A stretch of 57,478 nt of DNA from JALJPB01 sp963933115 (GTDB lineage Bacteria; Pseudomonadota; Gammaproteobacteria; Enterobacterales; Alteromonadaceae), in contig CAWVSL010000015.1 in NCBI GenBank assembly GCA_963933115.1, positions 1 to 57,478 on the forward strand. The letters are read 5' to 3'. The translations under genes were made by a program, and so were the position numbers. Positions 8,529-16,909 of this stretch are shown here, piece by piece (position 1 is the stretch's first letter; the number at the start of each line of letters is the position of its first letter). The notes beneath the pieces were generated by a model, which made no database searches, was not told the origin of the DNA, and saw only the letters and a list, made by a program, of their open reading frames with translations.

Positions 8529-9224
8529 TTATGCTTTATTTTGTTTAGCTTTTAAGCGATCTAAGACTGAGTTAGCACTTGTACTTTGCGCACCAATACC
8601 GGCCGCTTTTAATTGAGCTTCTAACGCACCATCACCGCTTTCAGCTTCGAGTACCTCTGCCGCTTTCATCTTGTCATCAAACTTTTGCTGCTTCGCTTTG
8701 ATGCGCTCTAAAGAGTCTTTTGCATTCAATAATTTAGAGTTACTTGATGAGAAATTGTCAGTAATAGCCGATGTTGCTTTTTGGACACTTTCGGTAGTCT
8801 TAACCATAGACAGTTGACGCTTATGCTCTCCAACTTGACGTTCACTCTTTTTAACTAATTCTTTTAAACGGTTAGCGCTGCCTTGGAAACTTTCAAATGC
8901 TTGTTGCTGAGCCGCTAATTCACTCTCTAGATTGGCAATTTTTTCAGCTACTGCTAAAGCTAAAGACTCATCATTTTTTTCGAGCGCTTGAGCGACATAA
9001 CCTTCATGTTCTGTTATTTCACGTTTTAAGCGATCAACTTCGCGGTTTGCTGACATTTGTTCAGCCATGACACCGGTTAAGTCACGTTTAGCTTTGGTTA
9101 AATGATTTTCAGCGTCGCGGATTTCTTGTTCAAAAATACGAGTAGCATTTGTATCGATAATTGATTCACCAACTTCGGATGCGCCGCCACGAATAGCGGT
9201 CATGATTTTCTTAAATATACTCAT
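8529..9224 (-). CDS. yjfJ: PspA/IM30 family protein (YjfJ-like)
   Basis: This 231-aa protein is almost entirely alpha-helical coiled coil. It begins MSIFKKIMTAIRGGASEVGE, the amphipathic N-terminal helix expected for PspA/Vipp1 (ESCRT-III-like) proteins, followed by long heptads (AVAEKIANLESELAAQQQAF). A short C-terminal segment (SANSVLDRLKAKQNKA) lies beyond the core. A strong AGGAG precedes the start by 8 nt. PspA-family proteins bind stressed membranes. The DUF2170 and DUF2491 neighbours identify this as the YjfJ type; no pspBC or pspF gene occurs in the window. Confidence 0.88.
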   Translation of the reverse strand: MSIFKKIMTAIRGGASEVGESIIDTNATRIFEQEIRDAENHLTKAKRDLTGVMAEQMSANREVDRLKREITEHEGYVAQALEKNDESLALAVAEKIANLESELAAQQQAFESFQGSANRLKELVKKSERQVGEHKRQLSMVKTTESVQKATSAITDNFSSSNSKLLNAKDSLERIKAKQQKFDDKMKAAEVLEAESGDGALEAQLKAAGIGAQSTSANSVLDRLKAKQNKA

Positions 9225-9315
9225 ATAATACTCCTCAAGGGATAGATAAAATTTTAATTTGTATTATTCAACTCTACTGTTGAGTCAAATAGTTGCTGTA
9301 TTCGTTACCTTCACT

Positions 9316-9726
9316 TTAGATAAGGTATTCGCTCATATCATCAATAACTTCCAATGCATTGTTGTTAAGTACGGTAAGCTCATGTTCGATATCATCAAAG
9401 TTAGAACTAATGGATAACGCACCAAAAACTACATATTTATCACCAATTTTTGAAAATGAAGACAAAGGCATAGGAATATTCATCTCTAACATGCTGACAT
9501 GCATATCATTGATACATTCAATTTTTACTTCTTCTTCACCCCAAAGATAAGTGATGCATAGAATTTGATCGTCAGTTACTGAAACAAAAATCGGCAGTTC
9601 CTCACGACCTAAAATAGTTATTTGCAATACATCAACTTCACCTGAAATTGGTTGACAGTCGAACGTCATCCCTGTTTCTGAATCAGCCAGAGTATTTAGG
9701 TAATTGGCTATTTTATGAATGTTCAT
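9316..9726 (-). CDS. yjfI: DUF2170 family protein (YjfI-like)
   Basis: This acidic 136-aa soluble protein (MNIHKIANYLNTLADSET; FVSVTDDQILCITYLWGEEE) fits YjfI/DUF2170, the small partner that precedes the PspA homologue in the E. coli yjf cluster. The ATG has AAGGA upstream. It is the first gene after a 200-nt gap that holds two palindromic operator-like sites, so it probably heads a transcript with pspA 91 nt downstream. The molecular function is unknown; a chaperone or regulator of the PspA homologue is a guess from constant adjacency. Confidence 0.8.
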   Translation of the reverse strand: MNIHKIANYLNTLADSETGMTFDCQPISGEVDVLQITILGREELPIFVSVTDDQILCITYLWGEEEVKIECINDMHVSMLEMNIPMPLSSFSKIGDKYVVFGALSISSNFDDIEHELTVLNNNALEVIDDMSEYLI

Positions 9727-9791
9727 AGTAATCCTTATATATAAATTGCCTAAATAAATTGAGTTTTTAACAACTCAACTCATCTTTGCTT

Positions 9792-9810
9792 GTTGACATA
9801 TTATGTCAAC
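9792..9810. promoter_or_regulatory. Palindromic operator-like site 1 upstream of DUF2170-pspA
   Basis: GTTGACATATTATGTCAAC is a perfect inverted repeat about a single central base (9801). A second copy is centred 36 bp away. On the minus strand it reads TTGACATAATATGTCAA and contains TTGACA, a consensus -35 hexamer. Confidence 0.6.
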
Positions 9811-9828
9811 GGTTCTAAATTTAGCACT

Positions 9829-9845
9829 GTGACATAATATGTCAA
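9829..9845. promoter_or_regulatory. Palindromic operator-like site 2 with embedded -35 hexamer
   Basis: TGACATAATATGTCA (9830-9844) repeats the core of site 1 about centre 9837. On the minus strand it reads TTGACATATTATGTCA, so TTGACA can act as a -35 element. TAAATT follows after a 16-nt spacer as a weak -10 for the DUF2170-pspA transcript. A protein bound here would cover the promoter. Confidence 0.6.
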
Positions 9846-9926
9846 GTGTATTATGTGATTTTTTTGGTTAAAATATACTTTATTGTCGTTATTTAAGATT
9901 TTACCCCACTAAAATCAAATAATTGT

Positions 9927-11627
9927 CTACTCTGTCGTTACTATATCTTGCTGATCAAGCCATGCTTTTTGATGTAACTGGTAAAGGGTATGACTGCCTA
10001 AATAGTTTATACCTATTTTATCTTTGTTTTTATAAAAATCATTTGAGAAAATAAATGCAGCTTTAATCATCGGCAGATTGAGCCAGTTATGCTTGACCGT
10101 TAGCTCATTTAATTGATTTAAACGGTTGAGCGGACTTGCACCACTTTTACTGGCAATGGTCCAGCCCCACTCGCCAAAACTGGGTACATTGTCATGGTAT
10201 TGCTCAACATGGTTAAAGTTAGCTGATTTAACTGTTTTACCAATGGATATAAACGAGGCCTTAGCGTGATACGGGCTGGTTGATTGGATAGCAATCTGTC
10301 CATCTCCTGCTAATAATTGATTTAATCGAGCGTAGAAGTTAACCGAATATAGCTTATTTAAATCGGGATGGCTAGGATCGGGAAGGTCAACAATAATCGC
10401 ATCAAATACTTGTTGTCGACTCAGCAATTTATCAATTTCAATAAAGGCATCGCCGCGAATGATGTTGACTCTTTTATCTTGCAAACTTAACTGATTTAAT
10501 TGACTGATTTGTTTGGCAAGCCTATCAGGTAAATGAAGCTCCGGATTTTGAAATATATCAACTAATTCTGAGTCTAAGTCGACTAATGTGACCTGTTTTG
10601 GCGACCACTGTAAAACATCTCTGAGTGCTAAGCCGTCACCACCACCAATAATGAGAATATTATCATGACGAGCAGACCCTGCTAATACCGGTGAAACTAA
10701 GTAACTGTGGTAAATTTCTTCGTCCATCGATGAGAACTGTAATCGTCCATTCAGATAAAAATTAATGACATTTTCATGTCCTAAGCCCATATGACGTTCA
10801 GTAAAGGTAAGTTGTTGAAAACGTGTCTTATCGCTATAAACCACTTTATCTAAATAGAGTAAATTACTCATTTGGCCAAGCCAATTATTACCGTAGTTGA
10901 AAATAACTATAACTAATAAAGCAAGCAAAACATGCAAACTAACAAAGGTTTTACGCCATTTGAGTTTAGTCCAATAACGCCAGATAAAAAGACTGCCCAC
11001 CACTAAATTTAAAGCAGCGGTAATAGCACCTGCTTTACTAATATCAATGGCAAGTAAGAATATAACCCAAATAGCAGCACCAATACCTGCACCAATGTAA
11101 TCTGCTCCGTATATTGTGCCTAAATTGTTGGCGAGATGCGCTTGATGAATGTCCTCTCTAATACGTGCTATTAATGGAATTTCCATACCAATAAAAAAGC
11201 CGATTAATAACCCAAAGAAATAAGGACTATTAAACGCTAAAAAACTGAGTTGTTTGAAAATCCCCCCCTTGGGCAGGGCATCAGGAGGTAATGAAAAGGT
11301 GTCACTTAATAAGTGAGGCAGTATCTGAGTAACGGCAATTAAACCGCCGATAATTAATATAGCGCTGCTGCCAAGTAAAGCAATAATTAGCTCGAGACAA
11401 ACAAAACCATTAAAAGCACACTTCACTTTTCTCGCAGCAAAAGCCCCTAAGCCCATAGCAACAATCATTAAGCCGATCATGGCATAAATAGTACTTTCCA
11501 TTACACCAAGTACACGGCCAGCATAATGAGACAAGAGGTATTCGTAGATTAAGCCACAACCAGCAAGCACAGCCATGGTGATGATAAGCAAAGTATCATC
11601 GAGTAAGTGTTGTTTTTTTTTGATCAT
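9927..11627 (-). CDS. Membrane-anchored spermidine synthase-like protein
   Basis: This 566-aa protein has about seven membrane segments in residues 12-245 and then a soluble aminopropyltransferase-like domain (about 255-510). The binding motif for the (decarboxylated) SAM nucleoside is IIGGGDGLALRD with GGGDG at 328-332, followed by VTLVDLDSELV. The catalytic region reads AIIVDLPDPSHPDLNKLYS near 410-428. Canonical SpeE has a similar D-x-x-DP segment but no membrane part. The true product is therefore uncertain: it could be a polyamine or another nucleophile transfer at the membrane. An A9 tract follows directly after the start codon (ATG ATC AAA AAA AAA). It lies 79 nt downstream of the DUF350 gene, with a hairpin in between. 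Confidence 0.82.
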   Translation of the reverse strand: MIKKKQHLLDDTLLIITMAVLAGCGLIYEYLLSHYAGRVLGVMESTIYAMIGLMIVAMGLGAFAARKVKCAFNGFVCLELIIALLGSSAILIIGGLIAVTQILPHLLSDTFSLPPDALPKGGIFKQLSFLAFNSPYFFGLLIGFFIGMEIPLIARIREDIHQAHLANNLGTIYGADYIGAGIGAAIWVIFLLAIDISKAGAITAALNLVVGSLFIWRYWTKLKWRKTFVSLHVLLALLVIVIFNYGNNWLGQMSNLLYLDKVVYSDKTRFQQLTFTERHMGLGHENVINFYLNGRLQFSSMDEEIYHSYLVSPVLAGSARHDNILIIGGGDGLALRDVLQWSPKQVTLVDLDSELVDIFQNPELHLPDRLAKQISQLNQLSLQDKRVNIIRGDAFIEIDKLLSRQQVFDAIIVDLPDPSHPDLNKLYSVNFYARLNQLLAGDGQIAIQSTSPYHAKASFISIGKTVKSANFNHVEQYHDNVPSFGEWGWTIASKSGASPLNRLNQLNELTVKHNWLNLPMIKAAFIFSNDFYKNKDKIGINYLGSHTLYQLHQKAWLDQQDIVTTE

Positions 11628-11637
11628 AAAAATAGAA

Positions 11638-11690
11638 GTTATTAATAACTAGCTATTAGCTAACAATTTTAAATTGACAGCTAATAGCTA
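11638..11690. repeat. Perfect 12-bp inverted repeat between DUF350 and speE-like genes
   Basis: TAGCTATTAGCT (11650-11661) and AGCTAATAGCTA (11679-11690) are exact reverse complements around a 17-nt loop that is itself nearly palindromic (CAATTTTAAATTG). GTTATTAATAAC, another perfect palindrome, abuts it at 11638-11649. No T-run follows on the minus strand, so an RNA processing or regulatory hairpin is more likely than a terminator. Confidence 0.6.
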
Positions 11691-11706
11691 TATTTTCAAA
11701 CATCCT

Positions 11707-12609
11707 CTAAGCCATTAATGCAGTAAGGATAAGAGCAATTGATATACTAATAGCCATTTCAATGCTTGCTACACCAACATTGTGCTGCTGGTCTACTTCT
11801 TCGACTAGGTTAATACCCGTAAGAACAATACGCTTGGCTATAGCGGTCAATATTGCCACTAAAATGGTCATGATAATACCAAAGACTAACCAACCTAATA
11901 GGTTAATTGCTAATGTTTCTGGACTATAAGTTAAGAAGTGACTTGCCGCACTAACAGCTAATGCGGTACTGATAACCTGACCGGAGTAACGGACAGCTAA
12001 TGCTAACTGGCCATTGGCTAATGCTTCTTGAAGACTATCTTGTTGATTGTTTTTTGCGTATTGTTTTTCTTTAATTCGAGTGACCAGTACTAGCATTGTT
12101 TGGGCAACAACAAAACCACTAGTAATAGCAATAAAGGTATTAAGGTCTAAACCATCAACCCATAATAAAACTGCGCGAATAATGATGGCTGTTGCGATTG
12201 CTCCAGCAGCATCAACTAAACCTATTGTGAGGTTTTTCTCTTTAATCAATGCAGTTTTATCAATTTGTTGTAAAGCAATTTTATCGTGAATAACCCGGCC
12301 AACTTTAATTAAAATTAAGCCATATAGCCCGTAAGATAACATGCCAACAACTTCCATCATAAAGCTACTCGCCGTTTCACCGGTAATTGCACCAGTAAGG
12401 ACAATACCTAATGCAGCAATACTGCCTGCCAAGCTAATACCAAAGGCAAAATTATCTTTTTGTGCCAGTTCTTCTTGGGTATTTACCCCAGCAGATAACC
12501 CAGAAACAAAGCGCATAGCGCCGAGTAATACGATAGCAATAGTTAAATCAATCGCTAAGAATATAAGTAGATCTTGATTTAACCCTGTGATTTCAATTAA
12601 ATTTTCCAT
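11707..12609 (-). CDS. yjfL: DUF350 family membrane protein (YjfL-like)
   Basis: This 300-aa integral membrane protein has about eight hydrophobic segments arranged as two similar halves (for example FGISLAGSIAALGIVLTGAI in the first and VASIEMAISISIALILTALM at the end). This corresponds to duplicated DUF350 units. E. coli YjfL is a shorter single-unit member beside yjfIJK. AGGA precedes the ATG by 8 nt. It lies between the lipoprotein gene (106 nt upstream) and the spermidine-synthase-like gene. The function is unknown; association with PspA homologues suggests a membrane-integrity role. Confidence 0.8.
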   Translation of the reverse strand: MENLIEITGLNQDLLIFLAIDLTIAIVLLGAMRFVSGLSAGVNTQEELAQKDNFAFGISLAGSIAALGIVLTGAITGETASSFMMEVVGMLSYGLYGLILIKVGRVIHDKIALQQIDKTALIKEKNLTIGLVDAAGAIATAIIIRAVLLWVDGLDLNTFIAITSGFVVAQTMLVLVTRIKEKQYAKNNQQDSLQEALANGQLALAVRYSGQVISTALAVSAASHFLTYSPETLAINLLGWLVFGIIMTILVAILTAIAKRIVLTGINLVEEVDQQHNVGVASIEMAISISIALILTALMA

Positions 12610-12715
12610 GGTGCTTCCTAATAAAATTCTTTCTTGAAACTTTAAATGTTGCTAAAAGTTTATACATTTATTCTTATGGCCAGTTTTTGTATGTAAAGGT
12701 CCCTAGGTAACAAAG

Positions 12716-13699
12716 CTACTTGCCACGTCTAAAACCTCTAGAAGTATTACTACTGCTATTTCTAAAACTGGCATTTTTAGATTTATACTTTGAATAACTT
12801 GATTTACTCTTATTGACACTACTGCTTCTAAAGCGGTTCGCGCTAGTTTGTGCCGTTTTACTTTGTGAAGATAAACTGGAAGACCCCGTACGGTTTTTGC
12901 TATAGGCACTCGTGTATTTTTTACCTCTACTATCAAAGGATTTACTGGCGCGGGTATCAAGCTTGTTTTGTGTTTTTAACTGCGAAGGTGAACTATAGCG
13001 AGTCCGCCCATAATCGTTGTAATAACTGTAATTTCGAGAGCGACCCCAGTCATTATAAGAGGTTCGGCGACCAAACAAGTCACCCATTACTGAGTACATA
13101 CCGTACCATGCCCAAAATGACATACCATTACTACCCGTTTGCCAATTACCATAACTTGGATTGCCAATTAACTGTTGACCCGTACCAAAGTCTTGGGCGT
13201 TGTTAGCCTTTTTACTTTGAGTTTTTGATAGTGAGTTAACTCTCGGTAACTCGCCATCAGACATGTCTGCTAGTACATTTAACGGATCACTTAATGCATC
13301 TGAATAAAGTAATGGGTCAGCAGCCTGATAAATATTGATTAATTCATCATATATCGCTTGGTTATTTGCAAACATATTAGGCTGGGTTTTAACCGTACTC
13401 AAACGGTTTTCTAAGGCTTTAAACATTTGACCTTGCGACGTGGCATCTTTACGAAACTCATCAACTAGTGCCGTTAAAGAAGGCTTTTTACGTGCAACTT
13501 TTTCTGCATACTGGTTAATCAAGCTGGCATTGCGGACTTGATTTGTATCAAGTGCTTTAGCTAGTTGTTTAACACGTTGTTCGCTAAGAGGTATTTGTTG
13601 GTTGATTTTTCCTTTAAGTGGATCGCTGCAGGCACTGAGCAGCAATAAAGCTATAAAAGAAATGGAATAACTGAGTTGTTTATTTAAGCTAAAATTCAA
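12716..13699 (-). CDS. Hypothetical lipoprotein with Ser/Arg/Tyr-rich tail
   Basis: This 327-aa protein starts at TTG 13699; no ATG exists in frame before an upstream stop, and the TTG gives a good signal peptide. The lipobox is LLSAC (Cys24). Residues about 30-130 are helical (SEQRVKQLAKALDTNQVRNA). The middle is Trp/Tyr/Gly-rich (MSFWAWYGMYSVMGDLFGRR), and the last about 100 residues are low-complexity Ser, Lys, Arg, Tyr (SKSSYSKYKSKNASFR), ending SRGFRRGK. The basic tail could bind anionic lipid, lipopolysaccharide or peptidoglycan. I do not recognise the family. It is the first gene of the DUF350 side of the block, and palindromes resembling those upstream of DUF2170 lie in its upstream region. 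Confidence 0.7.
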   Translation of the reverse strand: MNFSLNKQLSYSISFIALLLLSACSDPLKGKINQQIPLSEQRVKQLAKALDTNQVRNASLINQYAEKVARKKPSLTALVDEFRKDATSQGQMFKALENRLSTVKTQPNMFANNQAIYDELINIYQAADPLLYSDALSDPLNVLADMSDGELPRVNSLSKTQSKKANNAQDFGTGQQLIGNPSYGNWQTGSNGMSFWAWYGMYSVMGDLFGRRTSYNDWGRSRNYSYYNDYGRTRYSSPSQLKTQNKLDTRASKSFDSRGKKYTSAYSKNRTGSSSLSSQSKTAQTSANRFRSSSVNKSKSSYSKYKSKNASFRNSSSNTSRGFRRGK

Positions 13700-13777
13700 A
13701 CTAAAACTCGATCTAAATTAAGGTTGAAGTATTTAATCCATGTATGATAATGCAGCTTACCTTTATTTAAAAATAAG

Positions 13778-13791
13778 TGGCATATATGTCA
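13778..13791. promoter_or_regulatory. Operator-like site 3 upstream of the lipoprotein gene
   Basis: TGGCATATATGTCA reads TTGACATATATGCCA on the minus strand. It is a one-mismatch palindrome sharing TTGACATA/TATG with sites 1 and 2 but one base shorter at the centre. TTGACA is again placed to serve as a -35 for the minus-strand lipoprotein gene, although no good -10 is visible. Confidence 0.4.
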
Positions 13792-13826
13792 AAAATGCTA
13801 TGATTGTTGTTATTAGTATCACCATA

Positions 13827-13839
13827 GGCATAGTATGTC
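13827..13839. promoter_or_regulatory. Operator-like site 4 (degenerate) between lipoprotein gene and glnE
   Basis: GGCATAGTATGTC keeps the CATA-N-TATG core and one intact half (TATGTC). It lies about 48 bp from site 3 in the shared divergent promoter region with glnE. Confidence 0.35.
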
Positions 13840-13876
13840 TAACATTTAATTTTACAGAAATGACTTTATCATTAAT

Positions 13877-16744
13877 ATGAAAGAATTTAGTTTAAAACTG
13901 CAGCAAGAATCGCTGAAAAATTGGCAGAAATTTAATGAACAGCATAGCGAATATGTTGAACATTTATCTGCACCACAATTAATTGATTTTCAAAAGGCTA
14001 TCGCACTGAGTGATTTCATTTTTAATAGTGCTATGCAGGCACCTGATTTAGTGATTGAACTATTTTCTTCTTCTCGCGTTTATAATGAAAAATGTCCTGA
14101 TTATCAAAAGTTGCTCGCAGTTTTATTAATAACTTGTGTTGATGAGTCACAATTGCACCGAACACTTCGTCGCTTTCGCTTACAGGAAATGGTTAATATT
14201 GCATTTGCCGATCTTATAATCGATATCCCTTTAGAGAGCTCTTTAGAGCGATTGTCTTTATTAGCAGATAGCTTAATTCTTGGCGCACTTGATTGGTTAA
14301 CCACTTTATGTCAGCAACTTTGGGGGGTACCACAAGATAAAAATGATCTTAATAAAGCTATACCACTTTTAGTCTATGGTATGGGTAAACTTGGTGGAAA
14401 AGAACTTAATTTCTCTTCCGATATTGATTTGATTTTTACTTACCCACGACAAGGTGTCACTTTAGGCGCTCGTCGAAGTTTAGACAATCAACAATTTTTT
14501 ACCCGCTTGGGGCAAAAGTTGATTTCGGCATTAGATCAACAAACAGCAGACGGTTTTGTTTATCGTGTTGATATGCGACTTCGTCCTTTTGGTGAAAGTG
14601 GCCCCTTAGTGATGAGCTTTAATGCGATGGAAGACTATTACCAGGAACAGGGGAGAGATTGGGAGCGCTATGCCATGCTTAAAGGGCGATTGCTTGGGAT
14701 TAGCCCATATCATCAAGAGATTGTAGATACCCTTAGACCTTTTGTTTATCGTCGTTATATTGATTTTAGTGTTATTGAATCACTGCGTCGGATGAAAGCT
14801 ATGATAGCGCAAGAGGTTCGGCGTAAAAACCTAGTCAATAATATAAAGCTAGGAGCCGGTGGTATTCGAGAAATTGAATTTATTGTTCAGGTTTTTCAAC
14901 TCATCAGAGGGGGAAGAGTAAAGGAACTTCAACAACGACGCTTATTATCTGTGCTACCTATTTTAGTTAAAGAAGGTGAATTATCTAACAATAGTAAAAG
15001 TGTCTTAGAAAGTGCCTATCGGTTTTTACGCCGTGTTGAAAATATTATTCAAGCGCTTAACGATCAGCAAACACAAATGCTACCTGATAATGAATTAGAT
15101 CAAGTAAGAATATTGCAGGTTATGAATATTGATTCTTGGTCTGATTTTCTTGATATTTTAAATCGGCATATGTCTGGTGTGCATCAAAAATTTATTTCAC
15201 TCATCGGTGAAGAAAGTCCTAATCATCAAGGGGAAAATGAACATTGGCTAACTTTATGGCATAGCGAATGGCAAGATGAAAACTGTGTTGAGTGGATAAG
15301 ACAAGAAGCTGATTTTTGGAATACTGACCTGATTTGGCAAGAATTAAAGACTTTTCGAGATCATATTACTAAACGAAGTATTGGCAATCGAGGCCGACAA
15401 GTTTTAGATAAGCTTATTCCCTTATTGCTTTGGCATCTCCAACAATCTCATGCTAAAGAAATAACGCTAAGTCGTATTTTGATTGTTTTCAATAAAGTCA
15501 CTACCCGAACAGCCTACTTAGAACTGTTATTTGAAAATGAAGGGGCGTTAAAGCACCTTATTAGGCTCTGTCAAGCCAGTCCTTGGGTTGCTGAGCACAT
15601 TGCCACTTATCCTATTTTACTTGATGAGTTAATTGATCCTAAACTTTTGAATAACCCTCCTGCGCTATCTGACTATGCGCTAGAGTTACGTGAAATCATG
15701 TTACGAGTACCTGAAGAAGATGTTGAGGCGCAAATGAATACCTTACGTCAATTTAAACAGGCGCAGCAATTACGAATCGCGGCGGCTGATATTGTGGGTG
15801 TTTTGCCGTTAATGAAAGTAAGCGATCATTTAACCGCTTTAGCAGAGGCTACTATTTCTGAGGTTATTAATTTAGCTTGGCAACAAATCGCTAAAAGGTA
15901 TGGTGTTCCTGAGTCAACTATTGTGCATGACAATAAAGGTTTTGCTGTTATCGGTTATGGGAAGTTAGGGGGTCGAGAGTTAAGTTACAGCTCAGATTTA
16001 GATTTGGTTTTTTTGCATTATTCTAAAGCAACTGAAGTCACTAATGGTGATAAGCAAGTGCTCTCTAGTGTCTTTTATATGAAACTAGCACAACGAATTA
16101 TGCATATTTTTAATACGCGTATGGCCAGTGGTATTTTGTACGAATTGGATATGAGATTAAGACCTTCGGGTAATTCTGGTTTACTTGTTGTGCATTTTAA
16201 CACTTTTGTACAATATCAACGTGAAGGTGCCTGGACATGGGAACATCAAGCGTTAGTTAGAACAAGAGCAGTGTATGGTCACAAAGATATTATTAATAAA
16301 TTTAATAGCTTACGCCAACAAATACTGTCCCTACCTCGAGAACCCGAAAAACTAGCACAAGATGTAATTAAGATGCGAGATAAAATGCGTAATCATCTGG
16401 ATAAATCGCATCAACGTGATATTGATATAAAGCAGGGGATGGGTGGGTTAGTTGATATTGAGTTTTTAGCTCAGTATCTGGTATTAAAAAATAGTCATCA
16501 ATACCCCAATGTTGCAAAATATTCTGATAATGTCAGCATATTTACTGAGCTTTATTTGTCCGATATTATTGATAATCAGCAAAAAAAACTATTAACTCAG
16601 GCTTATTGTCAATTAAGAGACCAGAGCCATAGAGCGGCACTACAAGACGAGGATTCACTTTTAGAGGAACATATATTTAAACAATATGCTGGCGATATAG
16701 TTAATATTTGGCAAAGTTTTTTACCTAATATTAATGGCAGGTAA
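13877..16744 (+). CDS. glnE: Bifunctional glutamine synthetase adenylyltransferase/deadenylylase
   Basis: This 955-aa protein has the two nucleotidyltransferase domains of GlnE. The N-terminal one carries GMGKLGGKELNFSSDIDLIF (residues 168-187, metal-binding Asp182 and Asp184). The C-terminal one carries GYGKLGGRELSYSSDLDLVF (from about 693). Each is followed by a helical PII-uridylyltransferase-associated domain. By family knowledge the enzyme adenylylates and deadenylylates GlnA in response to PII. Length and both Asp pairs are normal. It is divergent from the lipoprotein gene and convergent with the LpxL-type gene. In E. coli it directly follows ygiF; here the accessory block intervenes. 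Confidence 0.97.
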   Translation: MKEFSLKLQQESLKNWQKFNEQHSEYVEHLSAPQLIDFQKAIALSDFIFNSAMQAPDLVIELFSSSRVYNEKCPDYQKLLAVLLITCVDESQLHRTLRRFRLQEMVNIAFADLIIDIPLESSLERLSLLADSLILGALDWLTTLCQQLWGVPQDKNDLNKAIPLLVYGMGKLGGKELNFSSDIDLIFTYPRQGVTLGARRSLDNQQFFTRLGQKLISALDQQTADGFVYRVDMRLRPFGESGPLVMSFNAMEDYYQEQGRDWERYAMLKGRLLGISPYHQEIVDTLRPFVYRRYIDFSVIESLRRMKAMIAQEVRRKNLVNNIKLGAGGIREIEFIVQVFQLIRGGRVKELQQRRLLSVLPILVKEGELSNNSKSVLESAYRFLRRVENIIQALNDQQTQMLPDNELDQVRILQVMNIDSWSDFLDILNRHMSGVHQKFISLIGEESPNHQGENEHWLTLWHSEWQDENCVEWIRQEADFWNTDLIWQELKTFRDHITKRSIGNRGRQVLDKLIPLLLWHLQQSHAKEITLSRILIVFNKVTTRTAYLELLFENEGALKHLIRLCQASPWVAEHIATYPILLDELIDPKLLNNPPALSDYALELREIMLRVPEEDVEAQMNTLRQFKQAQQLRIAAADIVGVLPLMKVSDHLTALAEATISEVINLAWQQIAKRYGVPESTIVHDNKGFAVIGYGKLGGRELSYSSDLDLVFLHYSKATEVTNGDKQVLSSVFYMKLAQRIMHIFNTRMASGILYELDMRLRPSGNSGLLVVHFNTFVQYQREGAWTWEHQALVRTRAVYGHKDIINKFNSLRQQILSLPREPEKLAQDVIKMRDKMRNHLDKSHQRDIDIKQGMGGLVDIEFLAQYLVLKNSHQYPNVAKYSDNVSIFTELYLSDIIDNQQKKLLTQAYCQLRDQSHRAALQDEDSLLEEHIFKQYAGDIVNIWQSFLPNINGR

Positions 16745-16848
16745 TCACTGATTTATCGAAGAAAAGACCAGTAACCCAATGTTGATGTTATTAGTGAACA
16801 CCTATTAATAAATGACATCATTCGGTAAAGTTCAAAAAAGAAAGCTTT

Positions 16849-16872
16849 AAGGCCAGTGTTAAAACTGGCCTA
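16849..16872. terminator. Hairpin between convergent glnE and LpxL-type gene
   Basis: GGCCAGT (16851-16857) pairs with ACTGGCC (16864-16870) around a 6-nt loop. There is no clear T-run on either side, so it is a weak or shared terminator. Confidence 0.45.
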
Positions 16873-16909
16873 TACCGAACGTCTAAATAGAATTGAAGTT
16901 TTTAGTGTC

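Noticed and set aside
9481..9512. Additional TGACAT-like operator inside the DUF2170 gene
   Set aside because: It lacks the TATG half and lies in coding sequence; likely chance.
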